Notes under the pieces: model-generated
What the model was told of the DNA's origin: nothing
Seen by the model: only the letters and a program-made list of their open reading frames with translations
Database searches by the model: none
Source of the DNA: Ligustrum vulgare
Taxonomy: Eukaryota > Streptophyta > Magnoliopsida > Lamiales > Oleaceae
Reading direction: 5' to 3'
NCBI GenBank assembly: GCA_963555705.1
Contig: OY743170.1
Span: 28,533,362-28,597,361 of the forward strand
DNA length: 64,000 bases
Shown here: piece after piece, positions 31,709 to 42,959 of the stretch
Numbering within the stretch: the first letter of the stretch is position 1
Layout of the letters: each line of letters begins with the position of its first letter
Program-made: the position numbers and the translations under genes

Positions 31709-32554
31709 GTTGGGAAAATTTTTTCCTATCCCAAATCAACCAAACGCAGTGGAAACACAAAACACGATAAAGAGAAAAACAACAAGAATTTAACATGGCT
31801 CAGCTGACCGCTGACAACTACGGAGAAGAACATTTTTATTGATAATGAAAAAAACTCACTCATACAATTTTTTATCTCATTCTCACAACTTCTTTCTACC
31901 CAAAACTAGAAATTAGAAGAACAATGTACGCCGTACCTCCACATCAGCAATTTTTCTCATAATTCACCACATCAGCAATTTTTCTCCCTTCGACAATGAA
32001 TTCACCACGACAGTCAATTTTAAATTACTGTCCATGTGCAATCCATCTCGAGAACACTAAACATAACTTGCAATATGGACCATGCACCCCAACGGTCTCT
32101 GAGAACTCTCTGTCGTGTGCCATCAACACCTAGTAAAAGAATCACATTCTCTAGCCATGTGTACTCCACCACAACACTCAACGCAATTTTAACAAAATAT
32201 CATCACTCACCAACGCGGGCACGCATCTTCTTTTTCTCTCTCCCTTTTCTCTCTTGTTTGTTTTCTTTCTTCCACGTCAATCTTTTTGGCTATTGTATTT
32301 TTCGATTGCAGATCATCTCCATATATAATAAAATCTATCAAAAACTTGCCTAATTACAATTTAGGTTAATTTCCTAATTGTATTAGGATTCCTTAATTAT
32401 TTTCCTTGTATAATAATACCAATAATATTTTATTCTTTTTTCAGTTGGAATTATACATACAAATAAAACACTCATAATTTAATCAAACAACTTTAATTTT
32501 TTTTGTCAAACAAGAATTATTTATTCCATAATATTTTGGGTCAAAAACCCAACA
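31709..32554. mobile_element. Solo LTR, 846 bp
   Basis: Ends TGTTGGG...CCCAACA, flanked by a perfect 5-bp duplication TCATC (31,704-31,708; 32,555-32,559). No internal coding sequence, primer site or second LTR. TGTTGGG/CCCAACA ends are common in plant copia LTRs, but the superfamily is not proven. Confidence 0.8.
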
Positions 32555-32559
32555 TCATC

Positions 32560-32899
32560 TAGGTTAGAGTTGGTATGGCATTTAGGGTATAATGGCGTAG
32601 GCCTAAGGTGCCAATAGAATGGCCAGTGATCAGAGTCTCTTAGGATGAGGCTTAAAAGTGTGTTTTATACATTTATCTCGATCTTTTATAACAGACTTTT
32701 TGGCTAAAACCTGAGTAGTTGGATGTGATTATCATTTATTTTTCTTATGTTATTGTGGATTTAAGACACCCTAAATTTATGTTTCAAATGGAAATTGACA
32801 AGAAAATGAAGTGCTTTGGCGAGAGATTATAGATATAGTTTCGAAAAGAGTCGAGGTAAAGAGCCGAACATTGGAGGTGTAAGAAGGAAAGAATGGGAA
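32560..32899. other. Spacer between two solo LTRs
   Basis: No gene or repeat recognised. Confidence 0.4.
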
Positions 32900-33523
32900 T
32901 GTAATAACCCGGTTTTATACTAGTCAAAGTCATACATGGAATAGTCAAGTCAAAGTCTAATTAGGACTAAATTATATTATTTTATTTGTTGGAGTTATTT
33001 TTCCATAGCTTATATAAGTTGAGGATTTAATTAAATCTAGGAATAAGAGTTGGGGACCTACTTGGCAATATTGAAGACTTTACATAATATAATACTAATT
33101 ATACAAACCAATTGCCAAACAAAAAGGACAAACAGAGGCAGAGAAGGCACAGGAAGAATCGGGAGAAAGAAAAAGGAAAGAAAAAGAGGAAAAAAGAAGA
33201 AAAAGGAAAGAAAGAAGAAGAGGAAAAAGGAGAAAAAGAAGAGGTATTGATAAATCTTTATTATTTTGGGCTCTTAATTTATCATTATTTTCAAGAGGTA
33301 TGTTAATTTAATTTCTAGGGTTTATGGATTATTAGCTTAAATTTGAAGTTTAGCTAGTATTAAGCTTTATTGACATGGATATGAGGTATTGAGCTAAATA
33401 GATTGCAAGGAAATTGTATATGTGAATTTTGATGGTTAAATTGATTTATTTATGGAATGGATTTTTAAACTAGTGCCTTGATCCTTGATTTTGGTATGAT
33501 AATGTGATTCTAAACACTTGATT

Positions 33524-33586
<63 letters not shown>

Positions 33587-35345
33587 TGTGGATTAAGTAT
33601 TAAGATTACATAAGAAGAAAAGGGGTCGTGATAGGAAATGTCATTATATGATAATTGTGCCAAATCTCATGCTTTTGGTTATGGAAATGGGTCATTAATA
33701 TATGGAAACAAATGAGTACATTTTCAAATGATATAATCTTTTATGTGTGCCAATCGTGAAGTATGTTGGGAATGTAATAAGTAAGGGCACGTGATTGGAT
33801 GAAAAATGGGGAACAAGGACTAAAAGAGAGCTTTGTGAGATTTTATATATTAATCACAATTTGAGAATTATGGATTTTGATAGAAAGGAAAGCATAAAGT
33901 ATATACTTTCTTAATTCTAGCAAGGAGAAGAATGTAAAAGAATTAAGTTATTATTAGTTGATTTTTAAATTGTTAGATATGATTGGTTTTGGTACAAGAA
34001 ATTTATATTGTTATTTCAGGAAATGTTGTGGAGATTGGATCATGCCTATGGCCCAGCTAGATTCCAATTGATAGCTTTGTGAGTGGAAAAGTTATTCTTT
34101 TAAAAACTTAAAAGAATTTATGTTATGCAAATTTTCTATTACATTGATTTTCTTTAAGTTACAAATGATTTTGAAAGCAATGACTTTTAGCATGGTTATC
34201 ACAATAAATGTTTTATAATTACGTTTGTTTAAGCATGATGGTTCCAATATCACGTTTTACGAATATGATTAGTCAAGTTGAGTATGTATGATTTCAAAAT
34301 CACCAGAAGTACCCGATGTGGTTATCTGTTCTTGTGTTAGTGCACGGAGGGTGCCTTGGGCCCGTGTACTAGCGGATATTATTTCAGGTCTTAAGGCTCT
34401 GTCACGGAGGGGGCCTACGGCCCGTGTTCAGATGATCTTAAGATCCACTCTTATGCACGGAGGGGGCCTATGTCCAGTGTATAAGGGTGTATATATAAGG
34501 TCTTTGGGACCTACTTTTGTACCCAGAGGGGCTTTGGGCCGGGTACGGAGGTGCTCAGTAGTATACGCGCGTATGACCAGATACAGATTTCAGATGATTT
34601 AGTTGGGTACCTTTGGTCTTATGTTCTACAGTTTATCAGTTACGCCACAGATAATTATTCCACGATCTTTATGATTATCCTTAGCATGTATGAATTGATT
34701 TAAAATGACAAAAGCTTATGAAATAAATTATGTTTCAGAAATGGTTTATAAAATACTTTTATTTCAGAAATTCCACTCACTGAGTCACAAGCTCATGTTT
34801 TTCCCTACCTTTACAGTATAGGAAGAAAATAAGAGTTTCAGCAGCATTGAAGGAGCCTTTGCAGCTCTCGAAGAGCTTTGTAACATTGTCATTTGTAGGA
34901 GTTACTTTGGTAAGTTCTTAGGAGACATTCTAGGAATGTGCATTGGAATATGCATTTATTTTATATAAGTAATATACTTTATCAAGAATGTGTCTGATGA
35001 TGATGTATTTTGGATCATGTATATATATAGAAGTGGGTTAAGAATTGTAGTTATTAGATTATGTCAATTGTCTTGGTTGAAAGATTTGAAAGTGATATAG
35101 TTATTTATGATTGAATGTTTGAGGAATTGTTATTATTTTACAGGTTTGTTAAGTCAATATTATAGGGGAGACTCTGTCAATTTTTTTATTAATACTTATG
35201 GCATCAAATTTAATTATAAGGTGAATCTGAAAGTTAAAGAAAAGTCAAGATTGCCTTGGTGGTGGGTCCAACATCTAGTTGACACCTGCCTTCGGCACAC
35301 GTCACGTTTCAGGTCCAGTAGGGTGACCTAGGACGGGTCGTGACA
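32900..35345 (+). mobile_element. Large solo LTR, 2.4 kb, Tekay/Del-like
   Basis: Starts TGTAATAACCCGG and ends GGGTCGTGACA. Flanks GGGAA (32,895-32,899) and GGAAA (35,346-35,350) match at four of five bases as an aged target duplication. Size, ends and the internal 'cacggagggggcctacggcccgtg' array fit LTRs of Del/Tekay chromoviruses. No coding sequence. It includes a purine-rich AAG/GA tract (33,120-33,245) and a (TA)n run (33,523-33,583). Confidence 0.7.
34330..34560. repeat. Hairpin-bearing tandem array in the large LTR
   Basis: Four imperfect units of about 70 bp centred on 'gcacggagggtgccttgggcccgtgt' (34,341), 'cacggagggggcctacggcccgtgt' (34,403), 'cacggagggggcctatgtccagtgt' (34,456) and 'acccagaggggctttgggccgggta' (34,520). 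Each can fold on itself (CACGG/CCGTG, GGGCC/GGCCC). Confidence 0.8.
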
Positions 35346-35952
35346 GGAAAAATAAGAAAGAAGCTTTGATGCTCTAGCATAAGACTTGCGGAAATTCCCA
35401 TGCATTCAGGCAACTCAAGCACCAGATTTTGAAGTTTGAGCAACGTCCGGTTCAACAAACCGAATTCTAATCATGTTCTTGGGAACTTAGATGTAAAATT
35501 GGACAAATTGCAATAAGTAATAAAATAGTCAGTTGAATATTATCCAGTAGGATCAATAACTGACTACAGTTTAGTTAAAACTGACTTCAACAAAAAAAAA
35601 AAAAAGTTGGTAGGTACGACATCTAGTTGGTCTCCTTAATCGAAAGCTCAAATTTTATTTTATGTGCATAATAATAGTGACAAAGTTTTGAGAATTGATA
35701 CGTGGGCGGACAGTTTTTTAAATTCGAAAATAAACTATCTCATATTAAATTCCATATCATGTATGAATCCTAGCTAGCGTTTCAAGAAATATGGTTGCCT
35801 ATAAATGTTCTCAAAACACCCAATACCAGCGGACCTTCACCAATGAACACAAAACAACCCAGTGCAGACTGCTACTCAAACAATAACTGGATTTTCAGTG
35901 AATAACAAGGTAGAGCTAGATCAGTGGATATCGGTTTATATATGCATAAGAC

Positions 35953-37893
35953 TCAGGGCCCTGCTGGCTTAGAGTTAAGAAGTGGCTGCAAAGCTTTAAC
36001 GACAATGGTCATGTTGGGTCGAAAGTCTGCTTCATATTGAACACAAAGTGCTGCAACAGCTGCCATCTGGAAAACAGAGGCAGTGAATAAGAATGAATAA
36101 ACAATTCATACTTAAAATTTGAAAAAAAAAAAAATCATGGAGAAAGAAAAGACCTTGGCGATAGCCTTTGGCGGATAGTCATCGTTTAGTTTGGGATCCA
36201 CGCATTGCTTCACTTTATCTTCACTCAATCTTGGAGTAGCCTAGAGAAAATTGAATATGACTTAAACGAATAGGGCAGCCAAAAACAAAAAAAGCAAAAC
36301 TCACCCAGGTTACAAGACTCTGTTGTCCTTTGGGCATGGTGTGATCTACGGGCTTTCTTCCTGTCAGAAGTTCCAAAAGAACAACTCCAAAACTGTAAAC
36401 ATCACTTTTCTGAGTTATTTGTCCTGTCATTGCATACCTGAAGCATGACACTAATGTTAGTTCAGAGTAACCCAATCTTTTAACAATGGAAAGTCGAAGA
36501 AGTGCCAATATTTAGCATATCTTAGATTGTGCACAATTTTACTCCGTTCCAAATTTCAAATTCATGAAAGCAACACTAAATAGAATGAAAACTTACTCTG
36601 GAGCATGGTAACCGAATGTCCCCAGGACCCTAGTGGAATGCAGCCGAGCTGCTGTGTCAGAAGACTGGCTCGTCAAGCTGAAATCAGCTATTTTGGAGAG
36701 AAAATCGTCAAATAGTAGCACATTGCTAGATCTGACGTCACGGTGAACAATTGAAGGCTGACATTTTTCATGTAGAAATTCAAGGCCTTTTGCTGCACCA
36801 TAAGCTACCTTGACTCTTTGACTCCAGGTGAGGACTGGACCAGGTTCTGCCCCTTGCACCCCTTTCCTACCTGAACACAAAATTTTGATAATCAGCTTGT
36901 GCTTTCTCATCACGTCGAATTTCTAAGTTTGACGTACCATGTAAGACATCGTGTAATGAACCCATTGTAGCAAACTCGTAAGCCAAGATTCGATTGGTTG
37001 CCTCTAGGCAATATCCAATCAACCCAACAAAGTGCTCGTTCACAAGTCTTGAAACTATCGATAACTGTAGGAGCAAAGGTTGTATTCAATTAAAAGGAAA
37101 ACGGTATTCAGAAAACCAGAAATTTGATATGCTTCACCTGGGCAGCAAAATCGGAGTCTGGCTCTGGAGAAGAACTGGTATCTAGCTTTTTAATTGCTGC
37201 TTGCTGGCCATTGCTCAACTTTGCCAAAAAAACCCTGCCATAAGATCCCTCTCCAATCAAAGCTTTTGTACCAAAATTACCCGTCAACCTATTTAGCTCA
37301 TCCAATGACAAAGCTGGCGTCTCAATAGGCAGAACCTTTTGTGGAGCACCAGTTCTTAGAGTACCTGAAGTCCTTGGCTCTTGTCTCTCACTGCCTAAAT
37401 CACAAAAAACAAAAGCAACACAATGATGAGATGGGCTCAAGACTCTAAAGGGAACGGTGCAAGAGGTTTCCTCTAACAAAAAGGTTCTAGAATCCAGTTA
37501 AAGCACATCGAGGACAGTGGTGTCAAATTCATTTCTTTCACATTGCTAAAGATAGAGATGATGCTGTAAAGTATTGCAGACCGGACAACGAAGTCACTAT
37601 TGAGTGAGATTGCCTGATTTTTATATAAAAACAGTTTGGGTAAGATGCTCGTTATCCTATTTTATTTAGAACCAAGAAATTGCCAGATAAATATAACTCG
37701 TAAGGAACAGTTTATAACCATGACACAAGATGAGTTTGAGTTTCGAGAATTCTCTTTTATATAGAAATGAAAAGAAAGACGTACTGCCACCTGCTCCACC
37801 ACCATAAGGATTGCCCGCTCTGGGTGGGGGTGTACTTTGGTTTGCTGGAGGACCACTATAATTTTCCTCTTCTGCACCTCCACAGCACAACAT
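35953..37893 (-). CDS. PTI1-like serine/threonine (receptor-like cytoplasmic) protein kinase
   Basis: Seven coding exons, minus strand: 37,893-37,785, 37,394-37,138, 37,064-36,938, 36,870-36,597, 36,437-36,305, 36,240-36,154, 36,066-35,953. They sum to 1,101 nt (366 residues plus stop), all with GT-AG introns. N-terminus [12 protein letters not shown] has a palmitoylation-type CC pair. Kinase motifs: [11 protein letters not shown] (P-loop), AAIKKLD (ATP lysine), [11 protein letters not shown] (catalytic loop), [10 protein letters not shown] (DFG replaced by DFS), [32 protein letters not shown]. Length and motifs match plant PTI1-like kinases, which act at membranes downstream of OXI1/AGC or Pto-type kinases in oxidative-stress and defence signalling. 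No lesion seen; the one intact host gene here. Confidence 0.95.
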
Positions 37894-38412
37894 TGTTCAA
37901 TTCTGAAGGCACAGCAATCTAAAGGAGTAATTTCGAAAAATCAAATAAAATTACTGCTGAAAATTACAATTATTTTAGGGCCCAATTTCCTGAAATAGAA
38001 ATAAGAATGTAAGATTAAACAATTATCCAATATTATATCCACCCAACCTCCATCTAAAGATTTGATCCAAGAAAAATAAAGACAATCAAATTGTGGAATA
38101 AAATTATTAAATCCTGGAACTGAATTCCCTATGAAGACAATGAAATCGCTATTCAGTTTCATCATAGGATTAATCAGGGGAATAGAAAGCAAGATCACAA
38201 CAGATAAGTCGAATCAATATAACTACTCGTAAAAATGCAGAAAAACATCAACGATTTACCAAATAAATCGAACAAATTACATCATTAGAGATTATTGAGG
38301 AAATGCCAGAGAACACAAAATTCCGTGAACTGACACATCAGAAAAGAATCAGAGAATGAACCTGTATGAAGGCAGAAATTGGAAGAAGAAGGCAGAGATA
38401 TTCTCTCTATCT
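37894..38412 (-). promoter_or_regulatory. 5' UTR with intron of the PTI1-like gene
   Basis: Minus strand: pyrimidine-rich first exon around 38,412-38,365 (CTTCTTCCAATTTCTGCC...CATACAG), donor GTTCATTC, acceptor GCCTTCAG nine bases before the ATG (37,893). A TATA-like ATATTATAC lies near 38,430-38,440 and 'CTCGCCCTTCTTCTCTC' near 38,405 is a plausible start region. A 5' UTR intron is common in this gene family. Confidence 0.6.
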
Positions 38413-39049
38413 CGCCCTTCTTCTCTCTGGGTATAATATTTGGGCGGAGGGTGGTGGATACGGAGAAAGTATTTTACTGTTTCTTGTCGCGGGAAAGTCG
38501 CATGCAAATCTTTTATCCGCTAAAATAAAATTTTATTATTGCAAAGCTATGTGCTTGCCTTCATGTTGCACGTCTAATAAATCATTATTCTATTAATTAT
38601 CAATTTGGCGATTCACTTTGGTTAAATCAAGGAAATTATTTTCCTTAATCTGTTCAAACATTTTTCGTGGAAATGTTTTCTAAGTTGGAGGACTTAGATG
38701 CAAATAAAGGAGGACCAACTTTAACAAGAATAAAAGTGGAAATTGCCCTAAACCCGATGAATCACGAGGCCTCTAACCATGCGGTTGTGCGAGGAAGCTG
38801 AAATTAATAGAATGATATTTTGTATAACTGAGCGGCCGCGATCTTTTTCGGCTGGGCCAAAGACTGGACTTTTTACGCGGAATTCAATCTTTCACCCTTA
38901 CCCGCATAGGTTTACCTAAACATATAAATATCGGTTGTTAAGCCTGAAATAAGGGTTCACAATTCTTCCCAACTTGTGTGTTTTCATGTCAAATTGCTAC
39001 TCAATTGTCGAGGGATCCACGCGAAGCCAAAGACAAGATTGAAGATACA
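38413..39049 (-). promoter_or_regulatory. Upstream region of the PTI1-like gene
   Basis: About 640 bp between the kinase first exon and the family A LTR; no other gene. Any promoter of the kinase must lie here or in the adjoining LTR. Confidence 0.4.
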
Positions 39050-39269
39050 AGAACAATGAGATGAACGGGGTGGTCTCTTTTCACTATTCTTGTAATTTAT
39101 TTTCAATTATGTAATTAGGCTAAACGTTTAGTGTTGGATGTTGAGATGAAGCTTTAACTTATTGATTCTATGTTTTGACTTTAGTTTAATTATATAATTC
39201 ATGAGTTTGAGTAAACTGATGGTGTTTTTTTATCTTTTACCAATTTCTGGTCAATTTTTGTATAACCGT

Positions 39270-40094
39270 TGATAAGATCCACTAGGGAAACACAACGAAG
39301 AAAGCAGATTAACACAAACAAAAAATATAGGAAAGATCTAAATTCAGCAAAACACAAGAAACAAGAAATAAAACAATTGGAAAAGATAGAATTGACAACA
39401 GGATTTTGACCCAACAATCACGACGCGATGAATCGATGATGCAGATTGAAGAACTGAGGTTTTCGAAACGACACAAGGGATGTCAAATTCCTTGATAAAT
39501 TTCTAATTGGAACGTCATAAATATTTCACAATATTTGATAAGTTCAATTGGGTTCTTGAAGAACAAGAAAAGGGAATAACTCGACTTACAAGAGAAAACT
39601 CTCAAATCAATTCAATAATATCAAAGTTATTGTTACAATAATGAAAAGAAAACATAATATAAAGTAAAAACAACCTAATACTAACCCTAGTCGCTAATGG
39701 GTTCAAAAATATGGAAATAAATATTTAAAAAGGAAATTAAATAAAAAATCGCAAAATCTGATTGGCTAGACAGTTACGATCGTGATGTTGACATTTACAA
39801 CAATAAGTAACCTTCTATCAAGGAGTTACGACCGTGACTATAAGACTTACGGCCGTAAGTTTGGAAATATTTGGATTCTTCGTCTGACCCGAGAGTGACT
39901 TACGGTCGTGAAAAACAAGATTTACGACAGTGATTTTAGCTATGCACCTCAAACTTTCCTCCTTTGACTCAGCTTGATCCATTTGTCTTCTCAGCTAGAC
40001 TTCAACATGAGGCTTGCTCCGTTTTCCATGTAGATCGCCGTTGTATTGCCGATAGCCCAACTTCTCCTTGGATATCCTATTTTGGATCACATCA
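39270..40094 (-). mobile_element. Solo LTR of family C inside the family A LTR
   Basis: 825 bp, ends TGATAAG...GGATCACATCA on the plus strand, flanked by a perfect ACCGT duplication (39,265-39,269; 40,095-40,099). In reverse complement it matches the LTR at 59,050-59,890 ('gatgtgatccaaa.tagga', 'gctatcggcaatac', 'gttgggtcaaa'). It carries a run of ACGGCCGT-like palindromes. Family A LTR sequence continues on both sides. Confidence 0.85.
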
Positions 40095-40599
40095 ACCGTG
40101 TAACGTTTTCTTATATCGAGAGAGTAGGAGATCGTTAGGATTATTTAATTAACACAAAGTCTGATAAGGAATAGAGATATACCACCTATGCCTATCCTTA
40201 AAAAGTGTTCACAAAACTAAAATGTTTTTCTCATAGAGATATAGTCGAATTACATTTCTAAAAAATGTTTTTAATGCATCATCGGGAGAGGACTTGAATA
40301 ACATTAAGAACACAGATTTTCAAAATCCCATAAATTATAGTTAAACAATTAAGTCAAAATATAGATGAAATAGTTAAACTGAATTCTCAACTTCCAACAC
40401 GCTTTCGTTCATTTATTTTAAATCAATTTTCTATTGTTTTCTTAGTTTTAATTCATTCAGACAAGTCTCTCAATCGAATTTCTTCATTTCGGTTAAGGAA
40501 TTTGACTTAAAATACAATTTGCTCAATCTCTGTGGGTACGATATCCGAACTCTAAAGTCAACTTTATTACTTGTGCGATCCACACACTTGCGGTTCACA

Positions 40600-40625
40600 T
40601 AAGTTTTTGACGTCGTTGTCGGAGA
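40600..40625 (+). promoter_or_regulatory. Primer-binding site of second family A element
   Basis: TAAGTTTTTGACGTCGTTGTCGGAG directly after the LTR end (TTCACA, 40,599). A decayed TGGCGCCGTTGTCGGGG. Confidence 0.65.
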
Positions 40626-40763
40626 TTGTAGTTTAAATTTATTTTTAGGTAACGTTCACTAATTTGGACTTTTCACTACTTTATTAGTTTAGTTTAATTT
40701 ATTTTAGTATTTTTAGTCATTTTTTTGTTTTAGTTTAGTAACTAGTTCTTTTTGTTCTCATAG

Positions 40764-41590
40764 TTGTGTATGCTATGTTCGAAACACATTAATCTTTTCG
40801 AGGTTGACCCTAAAATAGAACGTACTTTACACTGTAGGTTAAGAGAATTAAAAGAACTAGATGAATCAGAAAATCAAAGACAGAATGTCATGGAAAATAA
40901 AAATCAATTGTTACCTGGTGCTGAACCAGTTGATGAAGATGACATGTTGGTTGGTGAGTTCATGGAATCTTAGGTGATTCAAAGTCAATCCAGTATTATA
41001 TATCCACCATTTGGATCGGTAAACTTCCAATTAAAAACCAACTTCATAAATATGTTCCAAAATGGACAACAATTTTGTGGAAGACCTAATGAAAACCCAC
41101 ATACACATGTCTTAAGATCTTTGGACATATGTGAACACTTCAAATACCAGGGTGTGTCTGATACTTTAAGGGAAAAGGCAGCCGATTGGTTAGATTATTG
41201 TCCCGCTACAAGTATAATTATCTAGAATGACTTGGTTCAGAAGTTTTGTATTAAATTCATGCCCCTAACGAAGGTTACCAATGTCAGACATGAAATAAGA
41301 GTATTCCAGCAACAAGATGCAAAATCTTTCGATAATGCTTGGAATAGATTCAAAAGCATGCTCAGGAAGTGCCCCAACCACGGGATCAACAGAGGTGACC
41401 AAGTCAAGTTTTTCTATGAAGGGCTACTTCCACATTTTAAGAGCATGGTAGATTTATCATCGAAGGAGCGTTGACTACAAAAACAATTGGTCAAGCATTT
41501 GAGCTATTTGAGAGAATTGCAAACACAAATCCAATATGGGGTTCTTAGAGGGTGTTCCAAAATAGATCAGCATGAGTGTATGAAGTCAAT
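40764..41590 (+). pseudogene. Gag of second family A element
   Basis: Three frames: 40,764-40,973 (HINLFEVDPKIERTLHCRLR), 40,974-41,225 (NPHTHVLRSLDICEHFKYQG, REKAADWLDY) and 41,232-41,474 (QKFCIKFMPLTKVTNVRHEI, NRFKSMLRKCPNHGI). Together they cover the Athila gag core. Stops at 40,971 and 41,223 and a shift near 41,470. Coding continues past the Cassandra element: GTCTA at 41,591 plus 42,342 onward restores VNVYAAIS, parallel to VDAYIAIS in the left copy. Confidence 0.8.
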
Positions 41591-41595
41591 GTCTA

Positions 41596-42336
41596 TGTAA
41601 CACCCAGGACAGGAAAACTTAAGAGATTTGATAGGTACTACTCATATTAACAAGGTGCACCTTCTTTTCTGGAAGTCCATCGTCAAAAAATCCAAAGTTA
41701 AGCGTGCTTGACTTGGAGCAATTTTATGATGGATGACCGCCTAGGATGTTTTCTCAAGGAGCGTGCGAGTGAGGATAAAGCATGCTGAAAAGATCCATAT
41801 TGGTATAGTGGGGACAGTATGTCGTCATCTAATGGTTGGGAACAGCCGGATAAGTGGGACACGGGTTTTTAGAAATGGTATCAAAGCTGTTGCCAGTTGG
41901 AAATCGGGAACTAAGTGCTATGCGGGACAAAGTGCTACGCCATAAGGTGAGAGCCACCTCTTGAACCCATAGGAGCCACCTCTAGAATCCCAACGTCTGG
42001 CAACAGATCCTCAGATGGTTTAAGAGCGACAAGGACGTTGCGAGTCTAACGGTGGGTGATTGTAACACCCAAGCTAGGAAAGCTTAAGAGATTTGATAGG
42101 TACTATTCATATCAACAAGGTGCACATTCGTTTCTGGAAGTCCATCATTAGAAAATTCAAAGTTAAACGTGCTTGTCTTGGAGTAATTCTATGATGGGTG
42201 ACCTCTTGGGAAGTTTTCTCAGGGAGCGTGAGAGTGAGGACAAAGCATGCTGAAAAGATCCATATTGGTACAGTGGGGACAGTACGTCGTCATCTAACTT
42301 CCGGGGAAACCCTTAAATGGGACCTAGGTCGTTACA
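41596..42336 (+). mobile_element. Cassandra TRIM with 5S rRNA-like LTRs
   Basis: 741 bp. LTR1 41,596 to about 41,872, LTR2 42,061-42,336; both begin TGTAACACCCA, and LTR2 ends GTTACA. A primer site TGGTATCAAAGC (tRNA-Met) lies at 41,876 and a purine tract GGTGGGTGAT before LTR2. Target duplication GTCTA/GCCTA (41,591-41,595; 42,337-42,341). LTRs hold a 5S-like core 'aaagttaagcgtgcttg...ggatgacc' (see below). Size, ends, primer and 5S content identify Cassandra, a non-coding terminal-repeat retrotransposon in miniature. Confidence 0.93.
41620..41760 (+). repeat. 5S rRNA-derived segment in Cassandra LTR1
   Basis: 'aagttaagcgtgcttg' and 'atgatggatgaccgcctagga' match the box A/C region of plant 5S rRNA (AGTTAAGCGTGCTTG, AGGATGGGTGACCTCCTGGGA), which includes the internal RNA polymerase III promoter. 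The same segment recurs in LTR2 at about 42,086-42,225 ('ctatgatgggtgacctcttgggaag'). Confidence 0.9.
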
Positions 42337-42341
42337 GCCTA

Positions 42342-42950
42342 CGCTGCAATTTCTGTAAAAATTGACTCTTTGGTTGCAAAAGTGGAAAGTATAGCACTAG
42401 TGAACCATTCAGCTAAATAAACAAAAGTGAGTTGTGATTAGTGTGGTGCAAATCACACTACTTCAGATTGTCCCATTCTAGCATGTCCAGTGGAGCAGAT
42501 AAACTTTGTGTAAGGGGGTCATTGTCAAAATAATCCATATTCAAATACATACAACTCAGGTTGGTGAAATCATCCCAATTTTGTATGGAAGGATTACAGT
42601 GCTGGACCAATAATGCCTCAATATCAAACCAAGGAGAAAAAGCCTAAGCTGGAGGAGATAGTTTTGAAGTTCACGGATAAAACAAACCAGTTCATGGGAA
42701 GAAAAATCAGTACATGGCTAAGAAAGATCAGTTCATAACAAAAACAGAAAATTTCATGCAGAAAATTGAGACGGTCTTGCAAAGTCATCAAGCTTCATTA
42801 AAGAATTTGGAGACTCGGGTGCGACAAATAGCACAAATCTTGACAAATAGGGCGCCTGGGAAACTACCTGGTAACAAAGAGACTAACCCAAAGGAGCAGG
42901 TTATGAGAATTGGGTTAGTGGAGGAAGAAAAGGACTCTGAGCCTTGAAGG
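42342..42950 (+). pseudogene. Family A knuckle and linker after Cassandra
   Basis: Frame after the Cassandra duplication: KIDSLVAKVESIALVNHSAK, a decayed CCHC around 42,430-42,480 (CGANHTTSDCPIL), then 42,714-42,947 (RVRQIAQILTNRAPGKLPGN), the linker before protease. Stops present. It ends near 42,950 and no protease follows. Confidence 0.7.
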
Positions 42951-42959
42951 ATCAGCTTT

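Noticed and set aside
33050..33306. Lysine/arginine/glutamate-rich ORFs
   Set aside because: Translations of a purine-rich simple repeat inside a solo LTR.
34330..34560. CRISPR-like repeat array
   Set aside because: Irregular spacing, repeat continues into spacers, plant LTR context.
40099..40599. TGTAACG at 40,099 as the true start of the family A LTR
   Set aside because: Sequence left of the solo LTR (39,080-39,264) still aligns with the left-hand family A LTR beyond this point, so the LTR is longer and only interrupted here.
41620..42225. Genuine 5S rRNA genes
   Set aside because: The 5S similarity lies inside two LTRs with TGTAACAC starts, a primer site and a target duplication, and is diverged from 5S; it is Cassandra sequence.
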